Assembly: GCA_050949825.1 (NCBI GenBank)
Contig: JBMNGL010000013.1
Coordinates: 372,001-436,000, forward strand
DNA length: 64,000 bases
From: DTU019 sp050949825
GTDB lineage: Bacteria; Bacillota; Syntrophomonadia; Syntrophomonadales; Syntrophomonadaceae
Direction of reading: 5' to 3'
Shown piece by piece: positions 1-7,705 of this stretch. Every line of letters starts with the position of its first letter. Within the stretch, counting starts at the first letter, position 1. Under the pieces are notes generated by a model, which saw only the letters and a program-made list of their open reading frames with translations, was not told where the DNA came from and searched no databases. The position numbers and the translations under genes were made by a program.

Positions 1-285
1 TGCCATCTGTTTGATATCATTGTCCACTTGTACGGCCAGTTCACGAGTAGGGGTGAGAATGAGGCCCTGGGGTCCATCCGCTCCGGGATCAATCAATTGC
101 AGCATGGTAATACCAAAAACAGCAGTCTTGCCACTGCCTGTTTTCGATCTGACAACTAGATCTTCCTTATTCAAAGCATGAGGAATTGCCTTGCTCTGCA
201 CTTCTGTAGGCGCTTCAAAGCCCATGGCTTTCAAAGCTTTTAAAATGGGAGGCGAAATGCCCATATCATTAAAACTTGTTTTCAT
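1..285 (-). CDS. DEAD-box RNA helicase, N-terminal part (runs off the window)
   Basis: The first 95 residues of an ATP-dependent RNA helicase, which would unwind RNA duplexes in the cytoplasm. Visible in order: a Q-motif region (FNDMGISPPIL... PTEVQ, residues 5-30), Walker A/motif I as SKTGSGKT (47-54) and motif Ia PTREL (79-83). The DEAD motif and the second RecA domain lie beyond the window edge. ATG at 283-285 is the start, since the Q-motif follows at normal distance. Cold-shock or ribosome-assembly roles are common in the family, but nothing here says which. Confidence 0.9.
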   Translation of the reverse strand, partial: MKTSFNDMGISPPILKALKAMGFEAPTEVQSKAIPHALNKEDLVVRSKTGSGKTAVFGITMLQLIDPGADGPQGLILTPTRELAVQVDNDIKQMA

Positions 286-804
286 TATTAGCTTCTTTCA
301 TTGCTCCATATGGGACGGAGTTGTCGGGTTGAATAAAACAGATTTAAAACCATGCCCCTTATAAATACCAAGCGGGGAAAGGGCAGAAGCTAAAGAACCA
401 CTGCCTTGTCTATCTTGCCATATGACTGACCATCAGTCAATATTCATTCCCTAAAATCGGCCAGATCTGAAGGCTTAACACAAACGCCTGGTGACCGGCA
501 ATTATGAAAATGATCGCCCGGGCCAAAGAAATCAACCAGGCTGCAAAGGGGGGGCGAGTGCACCGCACCGGATTCAAGTGCATTTAAAGGCATTACTTGA
601 TACGGCAAACCGGTCTGGCGCAATATAAGCCGGAACAGGGCAGAGCGGTGCAGATTTGATGCAGTTGCTCTTCCCAGTAAACCTCCATTTTTGTTTGGCA
701 TGCATGTAAAAGCCAACATGACCAAGAATTCGACAATGTTCATTATCATTTTCGAGCCAACTAATGTTACATTTTACTTATAGAATTATGTGGAGGTAGC
801 TAAT
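286..804. other. Intergenic region between divergent helicase and kinase genes
   Basis: About 520 bases between divergently transcribed genes. It contains one clear palindrome (423-439, separate entry). A 101-codon minus-strand frame at 444-749 has no recognisable domain and no good ribosome binding site, and I do not call it a gene. The rest shows nothing I can support. Confidence 0.5.
423..439. promoter_or_regulatory. TetR-type palindrome
   Basis: A perfect 17-bp inverted repeat, TGACTGA-CCA-TCAGTCA, lies upstream of the helicase gene. Palindromes of this form with TGA...TCA ends are typical TetR/FadR-family operators. Its sequence differs from the two ACGT-centred sites near the tetR gene at 4221, so a different regulator probably binds it. 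Confidence 0.45.
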
Positions 805-3800
805 GTGTTCAATGAAGATATGTCCCCTGATGAGCTTCTCGCAGAGCTAAAGAAATTTCGCCGCCGCCTCGCTCCATATGAACACCAGCCTATGACTGAA
901 CACCGTCCTGCCACTTGGGGGCAAGCTTTAGATGATACGGAGGGGGCATACCGGCAGGCATTAGAAATCATGAACCAGGGCTTTGCCATTTTTCAAATGA
1001 TTTTTGACGGTAATGGACAAGCAGTGGATTATAACATTTTAGAAATCAATTCTGCCTACGAAAAACAGACCGGCCTGAGCCGTGAACAAATAATCGGCAG
1101 GCGGGCCAGCAAGACGCCTGCTGTCAAGAAAATCTGGTGTGAGCGCTTTGGCAAGGTAATACTATCCGGGCAGCCTATTCGCTTTGAAGATTACAACCGT
1201 TCAAATAGGCGATGGCTCGATATATACGCGTATTCACTGCAACGGGACAATCAATTGGGGGTTGTATTCAATGATGTCACCGAACGAAAAGAAACGGACA
1301 AAGCCCTCTTACAAAGTAAAACACGTTTGCAGCAGTTTTACGAATCGAGATTAAATGGTGTTATTTCCTGTACTTTTGACGGTTTAATTACCAATGCCAA
1401 TGAAGAATTTCTGAAGATGTCCGGTTATTCGCGTGAGGAGTTGCGCTCCGGGATGATTAACTGGATTCAAATGACCCCGCCAGAATACCTTGCCCTGGAT
1501 GACCATGCGATCAGGTTAACTGAAGCAACCGGTTTACAGATCCCGTATGAGAAGGAGTATATCACCAAAGACGGTTCGCGCCTGCCTATTCTCATCGTTG
1601 TGATTGCCGTTGATCAGGCACAAAATGAGATCACCGCATTTGTCTTGGACAATAGCCAGCGCAAGCAGTCGGAGCGTGCGCTGCAGGATGCTGTGGAGAA
1701 ATATAGACTGTTGTTTAATTCAATTGACCAGGGGTTTGGCATTATTGAGCTAATTTATGATGATGAAGGCAAGGCTGTAAACTTCCGTTATATAGAAACT
1801 AACCCGACCATGGAACAGCACTTCGGATTGGGTAATTTACAGGGCAAATATTTTACCGAGCTATTTCCCAATGAAAATAAGGAATTTGTTAATAATTTAG
1901 CTCATGTTGCCAATACCGGCGAGCCGAAGCGCTATGTGCATTATTCGGAAACATTGCGGCGCTGGTATGATGTTTATGCTTTTCGGGCAGGTGACCAGTA
2001 CAACAATACGATAGCCTTTCTCGGCATGGATATCACCGAGCGCAGACAACTGGATGAGGAATTGCGGAAGAGAACTCAAGAAACAGAAGCCCGGCTGGCG
2101 GAGATTGAGAATATCTACAACTCGGTGCCCATTGGCCTGTGTCATTTGGATGAGCAGCTTCGTTATGTACGCTTCAATCAGCACTTTGCTGAGATGAATG
2201 GCCTGCTGGAGGAAGAACACATCGGCAGGACACCAAGTGAACTTGTTCCCAACCTGGGGAAAAATTCCGCTCATGCTATGAAAAAGATTATCGAAAGCGG
2301 TGAACCGCTGCTGAATTATGAGGTTTGCGGTATAACTCCAGCCCAAACCGGGGTTGTAAGGTACTGGAATGAAAACTGGCTGCCGATGAGAGATAAACAG
2401 GGAAAAATTGCGGGAATGATTATCACCGCTGAAGATATAAGCGATCGCAAGCATATGCAAATGGAACTTGATAAACATATGTATGAATTGGAGGAAATAG
2501 TCACGGAGCGCACCGCAGAGCTGTATGAAATCAATGAGAAATTACGCTTAAGCGAAGAACGCTTTAGATTAGCCCTGGAGAATTCTCCTACTACAGTTTT
2601 TAATCAGGATCAAGATCTTCGTTATACCTGGATTCATAATCAACATCCCGCCTTTACCGTAGAAGATGTTTTGGGCAAGACAGATGAAGAGATCTTCCCC
2701 GAGGATTATGTTCATCTAGTAGAGATTAAACGCCGGGTTATGGAAACCGGAATTGGTGCTCGAGAAGAGGTTATAAAAACAATAAAGGGGAAGATTACTT
2801 ACAATGACCTGTTTGTTTATCCAACTTTTGATTCTGCAGGAAAAGTTATGGGTGTAACCTGCGTATGTACCAATATAACCGAGCGCAAGCGAATGGAAGA
2901 GGCCATGCGTCAATCAGAAGAGAAGTTCGCCAAGGCTTTTCATGGAATTCCGATCATGATGGCCTTGACCACTCTGAAAGAAGGCCGCTATATAGATGCC
3001 AATGAGGCTTTTTGCAATTGGGCGGGTTATACCCGCGAGGAGATTATCGGTCGCACCAACAAGGAGTTAAACCTTTTTGTAAACCTTATAAATATGCCGG
3101 ATTATATCAAGGTGCTTATTGAAAAGGGCAAAATTGAGTATCTCGAAGATGAACTGTACACCAGATCAGGTGAGATTCGCAGTTGTTTTTTATGGAGTCA
3201 ATTAATAGATATTGATGGAGAATCTTGCTGTATTACAGGCATTATTGACGTTACTGAGCAAAAACACATGGAATTAGCAATTTCCCGCCTGGACCGCTTG
3301 AACCTCATCGGAGAAATGGCAGCCAGTATCGGACATGAAATCAGGAATCCAATGACTACTATACGAGGGTTCCTGCAGCTATTATACAAACAGGATAATT
3401 ATAAAAAAGACCAAACATACTTCGAACTTATGATAGAGGAGCTGGACCGGGCTAACGATATCGTTACCGAATATTTAAGTTTAGCCAAGGATAAACGAGT
3501 CGACCTCAAGCTGCAACACCTTGACCAGATAGTAAATTCCCTTTACCCGATGATCCAGGCTGATGCCAATTACCATGGGTTGAGCATTAAGATGGAACTT
3601 GGGGCTCCTCCTGCACCTTTAATCGATGAAAAGGAAATTCGCCAACTCATTCTCAATCTTGCCCGTAACGGCCTTGAGGCCATGTCAGCCGGTGGGACGC
3701 TGACTATTGGCACAACTGTAGAAGGCAGTGATATTATCCTCTTCGTTAAAGATGAGGGACATGGCATCGATCCTGATATTTTGCCCAAGCTGGGCACTCC

Positions 3801-3951
3801 TTTTATAACCAATAAGTCGAACGGCACCGGCCTGGGCCTGGCTGTTTGTTATAGCATTGCGGCACGTCATAATGCCAGAATCGACTTGGACACAGATCCA
3901 TCTGGAACAACCTTCAAGATCCGCTTTCCCATGCCTGGCGAGGGGATTTAG
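805..3951 (+). CDS. Multi-PAS sensor histidine kinase
   Basis: A 1048-residue apparently cytoplasmic sensor kinase that would autophosphorylate on histidine and pass phosphate to a response regulator. The first ~830 residues hold about six PAS/PAC modules in tandem, each ending in a D-[IV]-[TS]-[ED]-[RK] type tag (FNDVTERK, DITERRQ, EDISDRK, TNITERK, IDVTEQK). A short coiled region sits near residues 560-590. The phosphoacceptor motif GHEIRNP is near residue 847, followed by the N box (NLARNGLEAM), DEGHGI and GTGLGLAV of the ATPase domain. There is no transmembrane segment. GTG 805 is preferred over GTG 790 because GGAGGT at 792-797 is seven bases upstream of 805. No response regulator is adjacent. 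The overall form is like sporulation (KinA/KinE) kinases, which is suggestive only. Confidence 0.92.
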   Translation: MFNEDMSPDELLAELKKFRRRLAPYEHQPMTEHRPATWGQALDDTEGAYRQALEIMNQGFAIFQMIFDGNGQAVDYNILEINSAYEKQTGLSREQIIGRRASKTPAVKKIWCERFGKVILSGQPIRFEDYNRSNRRWLDIYAYSLQRDNQLGVVFNDVTERKETDKALLQSKTRLQQFYESRLNGVISCTFDGLITNANEEFLKMSGYSREELRSGMINWIQMTPPEYLALDDHAIRLTEATGLQIPYEKEYITKDGSRLPILIVVIAVDQAQNEITAFVLDNSQRKQSERALQDAVEKYRLLFNSIDQGFGIIELIYDDEGKAVNFRYIETNPTMEQHFGLGNLQGKYFTELFPNENKEFVNNLAHVANTGEPKRYVHYSETLRRWYDVYAFRAGDQYNNTIAFLGMDITERRQLDEELRKRTQETEARLAEIENIYNSVPIGLCHLDEQLRYVRFNQHFAEMNGLLEEEHIGRTPSELVPNLGKNSAHAMKKIIESGEPLLNYEVCGITPAQTGVVRYWNENWLPMRDKQGKIAGMIITAEDISDRKHMQMELDKHMYELEEIVTERTAELYEINEKLRLSEERFRLALENSPTTVFNQDQDLRYTWIHNQHPAFTVEDVLGKTDEEIFPEDYVHLVEIKRRVMETGIGAREEVIKTIKGKITYNDLFVYPTFDSAGKVMGVTCVCTNITERKRMEEAMRQSEEKFAKAFHGIPIMMALTTLKEGRYIDANEAFCNWAGYTREEIIGRTNKELNLFVNLINMPDYIKVLIEKGKIEYLEDELYTRSGEIRSCFLWSQLIDIDGESCCITGIIDVTEQKHMELAISRLDRLNLIGEMAASIGHEIRNPMTTIRGFLQLLYKQDNYKKDQTYFELMIEELDRANDIVTEYLSLAKDKRVDLKLQHLDQIVNSLYPMIQADANYHGLSIKMELGAPPAPLIDEKEIRQLILNLARNGLEAMSAGGTLTIGTTVEGSDIILFVKDEGHGIDPDILPKLGTPFITNKSNGTGLGLAVCYSIAARHNARIDLDTDPSGTTFKIRFPMPGEGI

Positions 3952-4220
3952 GATTTATTCAAAGCCAGCAGGTGAATAGAAGCTGATTTTATATACCCCG
4001 TTTTGTTTTATGTCACACCATTAGATTCCAACCTTCAAATGCGAACAACCCGGTTGATATTTCGCTGTTCAGCAATATACCGATATGGTAAGATCCCACC
4101 CCCAATCCCTGATCTAGAAGGGGAGCGTAAACGATCCATTTTTTAAATTTATTATTGACTTTACTTAATGGTTAGACATAAACTGTAAGTGAACGTACGT
4201 ACACTCGTAAGGAGACTGCA
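3952..4220. promoter_or_regulatory. tetR promoter and autoregulatory operator region
   Basis: A plausible -35 TTGACT (4156-4161) is followed by a weak CATAAA -10. Immediately downstream, at 4188-4205, is an 18-bp near-perfect palindrome AGTGAACGTACGTACACT, about 16 bases before the tetR ATG. That placement fits repression of its own promoter. The rest of the region has no recognisable feature. Confidence 0.55.
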
Positions 4221-4817
4221 ATGCCTATACCTGAATCAAAACAAAGCAAAGAAAGACGTGAACACCTGCTCCAATGCTCTTTACAGCTGTTTGTCGACAA
4301 GGGCTATTTTAATACTGCCATACGAGATATTATTGCAGAATCAGGCATTGGAACTGGTACTTTTTACAATTATTTTATTGACAAGGAAGATGTTTTAAAA
4401 GCGTTATTGATGGAATTCGCCGATCAGATAATAAGCAGCATTAGCCAGTATTATTTAATTGAAGAAAACCTATTGGAACGGTTCATTGAAACTAAAAGAA
4501 TAACTATGGAAGTGTTTGCTCAAAACGAAAAGTTATCGGATATTTATAGCCGTGTAGCTGGAGCAAGTGAGCAGATTGATCAGTGCATAAAGGTATTCGA
4601 AGATAAATTATTAGAGTTTTATTCTAAAAATATCGCTTATGGAATTAGAAAAGGGGTTTTCAAGGATATTGCCATTGATCCAACTGCCCATGCTATCTTA
4701 GCGACTGAGAAATTCTTGCTATACAAATGGGTAGTTCTTAAGGCAATAACCAAAGAAGAAATGATAGAGATGGTGGTTTCTTTTCATGAAACCCTGGCAA
4801 AAGGGTTAGTAAAGTAA
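4221..4817 (+). CDS. TetR/AcrR-family transcriptional regulator
   Basis: 198 residues. The N-terminal helix-turn-helix region (residues ~12-58) is classical: LFVDKGYFNTAIRDI followed by GIGTGTFYNYF, the recognition helix. The C-terminal helical domain is the variable ligand-binding part, so the inducer cannot be read. AAGGAG at 4209-4214 precedes the ATG. A palindrome sits upstream of this gene and a similar one lies between it and the thioesterase gene at 4883, so it probably represses both. The ACGT-centred TGAA...TTCA half-sites resemble operators of FadR-like regulators that sense acyl-CoA, which would fit the thioesterase neighbour; that is inference. Confidence 0.9.
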   Translation: MPIPESKQSKERREHLLQCSLQLFVDKGYFNTAIRDIIAESGIGTGTFYNYFIDKEDVLKALLMEFADQIISSISQYYLIEENLLERFIETKRITMEVFAQNEKLSDIYSRVAGASEQIDQCIKVFEDKLLEFYSKNIAYGIRKGVFKDIAIDPTAHAILATEKFLLYKWVVLKAITKEEMIEMVVSFHETLAKGLVK

Positions 4818-4833
4818 AATTTTTGGCCTATTG

Positions 4834-4851
4834 TGAACGAACGTACATTCA
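4834..4851. promoter_or_regulatory. Second ACGT-centred operator, upstream of thioesterase
   Basis: TGAACGAACGTACATTCA is an imperfect palindrome with TGAA/TTCA arms and an ACGT centre. It matches the design of the 4188-4205 site and lies 31 bases before the thioesterase start. It is probably bound by the TetR protein encoded immediately upstream. Confidence 0.55.
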
Positions 4852-4882
4852 TCATTTTGTTTACTGAAAAGGAGTGATGCTG

Positions 4883-5410
4883 ATGAAGATTATAAACCCC
4901 GCACATATTAAAGAAATTATTGATTTGATTAACCGCGGTCCTTATTTTGTCCTTTTATCAATGGAGGTTAAAGATTTAAGTGTAGGATATTCCAGGGTTG
5001 AGGTCAACCTGGAAAAGAAGCATCTAAACCCCTTTGGCGGAATTCATGGCGGTGTATATTCATCTTTAATTGATACCGCTGCTTATTGGGCAGTTTACTG
5101 TGATCTAGAGGAAGATGTTGGTTATATTTCTCTTGATGTGCAAGTAGATAATTTAGCAGCGGTTAAAGGTGGATTTCTATTAATTGAGGGAAAATGTATA
5201 AAAGTGGGACGGAGTATATGCAAAGCTGAAGCCGTTATCAGAGATAGCAATGGTAAGTACTTGGCTCACGGGACTTCCAAACAAATGATCACCCCGGGAT
5301 TGCAAACCATAAATCAAGCAGCCTTAGCAATGGGATTTAAAACCTTACCACCCAAATTCATCTCTGCTCAGGATACATTACAAACCCTAAATTGTGACAG
5401 AGCCCATTAA
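4883..5410 (+). CDS. PaaI-type hotdog thioesterase
   Basis: 175 residues of the hotdog thioesterase superfamily (PaaI/YbgC-like), expected to hydrolyse acyl-CoA thioesters in the cytoplasm. Residues ~45-65 carry the family signature NPFGGIHGGVYSSLIDTAAYWA, in which the HGG loop and following helix form the active site. ATG 4883 is chosen because AAGGAG at 4869-4874 is eight bases upstream; GTG 4874 overlaps that site. The region after residue ~140 is longer than in minimal family members. It lies directly behind the TetR gene with a shared operator type, so its substrate is probably linked to that regulator's ligand. Confidence 0.82.
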   Translation: MKIINPAHIKEIIDLINRGPYFVLLSMEVKDLSVGYSRVEVNLEKKHLNPFGGIHGGVYSSLIDTAAYWAVYCDLEEDVGYISLDVQVDNLAAVKGGFLLIEGKCIKVGRSICKAEAVIRDSNGKYLAHGTSKQMITPGLQTINQAALAMGFKTLPPKFISAQDTLQTLNCDRAH

Positions 5411-5430
5411 TAGCCTCTATTATATAATAT

Positions 5431-5465
5431 GCCCTGGAAATTATTAAAACCAGGGCAGATTTTTG
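5431..5465 (+). terminator. Intrinsic terminator after thioesterase gene
   Basis: GCCCTGG (5431-5437) pairs with CCAGGGC (5450-5456), followed by AGATTTTTG. It lies 20 bases past the thioesterase stop and closes the tetR-thioesterase unit. Confidence 0.75.
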
Positions 5466-5640
5466 ATTTAAAAGGGATAACTTACACCATCTTTTAATTT
5501 AGCTTGGGAATTGGGTCATTCAACTGATCAACATTTGGTAAACTAGCCTGGCAGGTAAAGAAACATTCAATTATGTTATAGGAGTAGTCTTGAGGGGGCT
5601 AAATGAAGAACGATTTGACATTTTATGTGTTAGACAAAAG

Positions 5641-5675
5641 CAGCCCCATCTTAATGTTTCATCAAAATGGGGCCA
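5641..5675 (-). terminator. Terminator-like hairpin for the ferritin-like genes
   Basis: Read on the minus strand, a GGCCCCAT stem pairs with ATGGGGCT around a short A/T-rich loop, followed by GCTTTTG. It is placed about 35 bases beyond the 5709 stop. The T run is short, so efficiency is uncertain. Confidence 0.5.
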
Positions 5676-5708
5676 CTCTTTGAAAAGAATTTTATAATTT
5701 GAGTTTAC

Positions 5709-6167
5709 TTACCTACAGGGACTTTCGCAGATAGAATGAGCAAGAAGCATTGCATTCCATATCCTGGTATGTGCGTATTCATCTCCAAGAATTGAGGTTA
5801 ACAAATAACGAATTTCCGGGGTTGGGGCACATCCTGCCAGTGTTGCATAGCGCCTGATTGCCTCTAATTCGCCTATAATGGCAGTTCTTACGTCTGCTGC
5901 AAAGTCACCAGTAGCTGACGGACAGTCTGGAGGACAGGATGCCGCAGTTGGACACAAACCTAAAAGAGCAGCCTGTAGCCGTGCATGGCCATATTCATCT
6001 CCTACAATACTCGTGGTAAGTTCGCGTAAGATGTCAGTTGGAGCCTCAGTAGCTATCTGAGCGTAAAATCCAGCATCACAGATTTCATCCTGGAGAGACT
6101 CTTCTAGCATTACACGGTAATTGTTACATTGGGGACATGTACACACGGGATCCTGACATTGAAACAT
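5709..6167 (-). CDS. Ferritin-like two-repeat protein
   Basis: 152 residues containing two copies of a helical ferritin-like half. Each has an early glutamate (MLEESLQDE; IGELEAIRR) and a late GDEYxH segment (GDEYGHARL near residue 60; GDEYAHTRI near residue 138). E and ExxH ligands arranged this way form a di-iron site in rubrerythrin/ferritin-like proteins. Cysteines are unusually frequent: CQDPVCTCPQC at the N-terminus, CPPDCPS between the repeats, and CESPC at the end. They could bind metal or make disulfides. The start is ATG 6167, seven bases behind AAAGGGTG. It is the second gene of a two-gene unit with 6183-6485. Exact function unknown; oxidative-stress or spore-associated roles are possible. 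Confidence 0.7.
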   Translation of the reverse strand: MFQCQDPVCTCPQCNNYRVMLEESLQDEICDAGFYAQIATEAPTDILRELTTSIVGDEYGHARLQAALLGLCPTAASCPPDCPSATGDFAADVRTAIIGELEAIRRYATLAGCAPTPEIRYLLTSILGDEYAHTRIWNAMLLAHSICESPCR

Positions 6168-6182
6168 TAATAACACCCTTTC

Positions 6183-6485
6183 TTAAATAGTGTTTTTGTT
6201 TTGTTTGAAATCTAGCGAATACTTCTTCCCAACTTTTGTTCTAGCTGAAATCAACTCTTGCGAGCTATTCTTTCTGGTTTGGGTTCTTGTTGTAATAGGT
6301 GACATTAACAACCTAAAGAACCGTACATGACCGTTCTCATCTCCAATTATGCTAGTTAAAAGGGCACGAATAATAGGGTCGCCTATATCTTCCGCTATTT
6401 CGGCTATTAGCCCCATGGTTTCAATATCGTTGTCAATTATCATTTCGATTTTTGAGATAAATTCCGGCGACATTTCATAACTCAC
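6183..6485 (-). CDS. Small ferritin-like half protein
   Basis: 100 residues. The first ~65 match one half of the downstream protein: early acidic helix (MIIDNDIETMGLIAEIAED) and the GDENGHVRFF segment near residue 60. In the downstream protein the corresponding segment reads GDEYxH, so here Asn replaces Tyr. The C-terminal ~35 residues are basic and polar with no recognised fold. GTG 6485 is chosen because a strong GGAGGAGGTG lies just upstream (6492-6501). It is 15 bases from the next gene start, so the two are probably co-transcribed. Whether a single half dimerises to build a metal site is inference. Confidence 0.6.
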   Translation of the reverse strand: MSYEMSPEFISKIEMIIDNDIETMGLIAEIAEDIGDPIIRALLTSIIGDENGHVRFFRLLMSPITTRTQTRKNSSQELISARTKVGKKYSLDFKQNKNTI

Positions 6486-6688
6486 AGATTCACCTCCTCC
6501 GTACAATGTATGTCACCATTACTTGAGAGGTTCCATTTTCCTCCTTTTATTTCAGTGTATTCTAATCCTGGTTAACTATGGTCAGGCGAGGGAGGACTTC
6601 TATTTTTTCGTAAAAATGACAGAGCGCATCGTTAGAGCGACTGAGAAATACCTGACGGGAGTGGACGAAACAATGAGGAGCAGCAGGC

Positions 6689-6862
6689 TTGGCAAGGTTC
6701 GAAGAAGTTGAGGATCACCGCAAGGCCAGCATGTACATTCACTACTCAGAGATAGATGATTTATGGGGCAACGGTTATACCTGGATTGTGCGCCACAAAG
6801 CCGGAAGAAAAAAGCTATACGGCTATTTATGTAAGTATTTGACGAAACATGTTGATGATAAA
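6689..6862 (+). pseudogene. Rep-like (rolling-circle) protein remnant
   Basis: About 58 codons reading MARFEEVEDHRK...DDLWGNGYTW...YLCKYLTKHVDDKRL. The end resembles the K-Y-[LV]-[TA]-K segment seen after the catalytic tyrosine region of rolling-circle replication initiators. Similarity stops exactly where the tandem repeat array begins (about 6866), so the 3' part appears to have been replaced or lost. No intact N-terminal HUH motif is visible upstream. The assignment is by eye and weak, but it is consistent with a plasmid or phage origin of the adjacent repeats. Confidence 0.4.
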
Positions 6863-6902
6863 CGATTACAATTACCAGTGCCATCCCGGCTTAGTATAAC
6901 GG

Positions 6903-7156
6903 GCGTTATGTTGACTAGCTAGAAACATTCTTTGAAAAGCCAACATAACGCTCTATTGAGAGTGGCTGCCTGGGGTGGGTTGCTTAAACCACTGGCCGGG
7001 AGCAGCGTCAATATTGTGTTTGCACACCGTAAGGCAAGATATTGATGATGATACCGGTCAGTGGTAAGCTGCCCACATACCAGGTGACCTCTCTCAATAG
7101 GGTTAGACATGTGCAGCAGGGTTATTGTCGGGGGGAGGGTCCCCGTGGGAGGGGGG
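6903..7156 (+). ncRNA. Large nested-stem RNA candidate (A module), copy 1
   Basis: Several long helices nest inside each other. GCGTTATGTTG (6903-6913) pairs with CAACATAACGC (6941-6951). CTATTGAGAG (6953-6962) pairs with CTCTCAATAG (7091-7100). Inside this, CCTGG/CCAGG and GTGGG/CCCAC stack, then CCACTGGCCGG pairs with CCGGTCAGTGG, then CAATAT/ATATTG, then a GTGTTTGCACAC hairpin. AGCAGC and GCTGCC could add a pseudoknot. A G-rich hairpin (7130-7156) follows. The strand is not proven; plus is preferred because the sigma-54 promoters read that way. The 63-codon minus frame across it is taken as a shadow. I cannot assign it to a known RNA class. Confidence 0.6.
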
Positions 7157-7225
7157 TCCCTGACAAGGCCCTTGCTGTTTGATATTAACGCTGTATAATG
7201 CCCGCTATATGCTCATGCTAAATAT

Positions 7226-7240
7226 TGGCACGATTCTTGC
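7226..7240 (+). promoter_or_regulatory. Sigma-54 promoter, unit 1
   Basis: TGGCACGATTCTTGC matches the -24/-12 consensus TGGCACG-N4-TTGC exactly, with the invariant GG and GC spaced as required. Predicted transcription starts about 12 bases downstream (near 7252), just before an ATAAGTGCC repeat. No enhancer-binding protein gene is in the window. Confidence 0.75.
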
Positions 7241-7395
7241 TAAGTATACTTGATAAGTGCCACAAAAAAGCGTCAAACAGTTGTAGCTTATTACTTCCTG
7301 AGGGACAGGCAAAGTATAATTGTAGGCTCAAAAGTGCTTCGGCAAGACAGTGGAAGTATACGGTATTTATAAGTGCCACATAATAGCTGACTGAC

Positions 7396-7500
7396 AACAT
7401 TCATGTAAACTAGCCGACAGGGTAATTTAACAGGTTTAACAAACCGGACTGTTAGATCAGCAAGGAAACAGTCAATTTTGCAGCTAGTTTACATAATGTT
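7396..7500 (+). ncRNA. Long-stem element (B module), four copies
   Basis: AACATT-C-ATGTAAACTAGC at 7396-7414 pairs with GCTAGTTTACATAATGTT at 7483-7500, giving 18 pairs with one bulged C around a ~70-base interior. The interior includes a GGTTTAACAAACC hairpin. Other copies are at 8201-8306, 9009-9114 and 9817-9922. The arms are invariant while the interior drifts (unit 1 has GGACTGTTAGATC, the others GGGCTGGTAGATA). That suggests the stem matters, either in RNA or as a cruciform or protein site. Confidence 0.5.
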
Positions 7501-7705
7501 CTGTTGATAGGAAGGCCGGGCAAGGGAACATGGGCCTCATGTGCGGCAGGATATAGCGACTGAGGAGCATTTCCCCGGCAGCGGACGATCGCACAAGCGA
7601 AGCGCGGAGGGAGGAGCAGCGCAAGGGGAAAGCGGACGAAGCAGAAGCGATCTTAACAAGCGATCGGGTTATAATTACCAGGGGCATCCCGGCTTAGTAT
7701 AACGG

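Larger units (their letters stand above)
6866..7668 (+). repeat. Tandem repeat unit 1 of 4 (about 803 bp)
   Basis: First unit of a direct tandem array with a period of 803-808 bp. Within a unit the order is: A, nested-stem RNA candidate and G-rich hairpin; sigma-54 promoter; B, short ATAAGTGCC repeats and a long-stem element; C, a GC-rich stretch of about 170 bp. Unit 1 differs most from the rest in B, where one ATAAGTGCC copy is degenerate. Confidence 0.95.

Noticed and set aside
444..749. A 101-codon minus-strand frame
   Set aside because: No domain, poor start context and a composition like read-through of intergenic DNA.
5602..5682. A 26-codon plus-strand frame with an AGGGGG site
   Set aside because: Too short and overlaps the terminator-like hairpin of the convergent genes; no other support.
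6919..7110. A 63-codon minus-strand frame repeated identically in all four tandem units (also 7722, 8530 and 9337)
   Set aside because: It has no ribosome binding site and no recognised domain. Its identity between units is explained by the structured A module, whose helices cover nearly the whole frame.
7130..7156. Reading the G-rich hairpin as an ordinary intrinsic terminator
   Set aside because: There is no T run after it on either strand, although it could still mark an RNA end.
7195..7200. Sigma-70 promoter TTGCTG-N16-TATAAT in units 1 to 3
   Set aside because: The -35 is poor, and unit 4 has TATAAG. The sigma-54 site beside it is perfect in all four, so that is the better promoter call.
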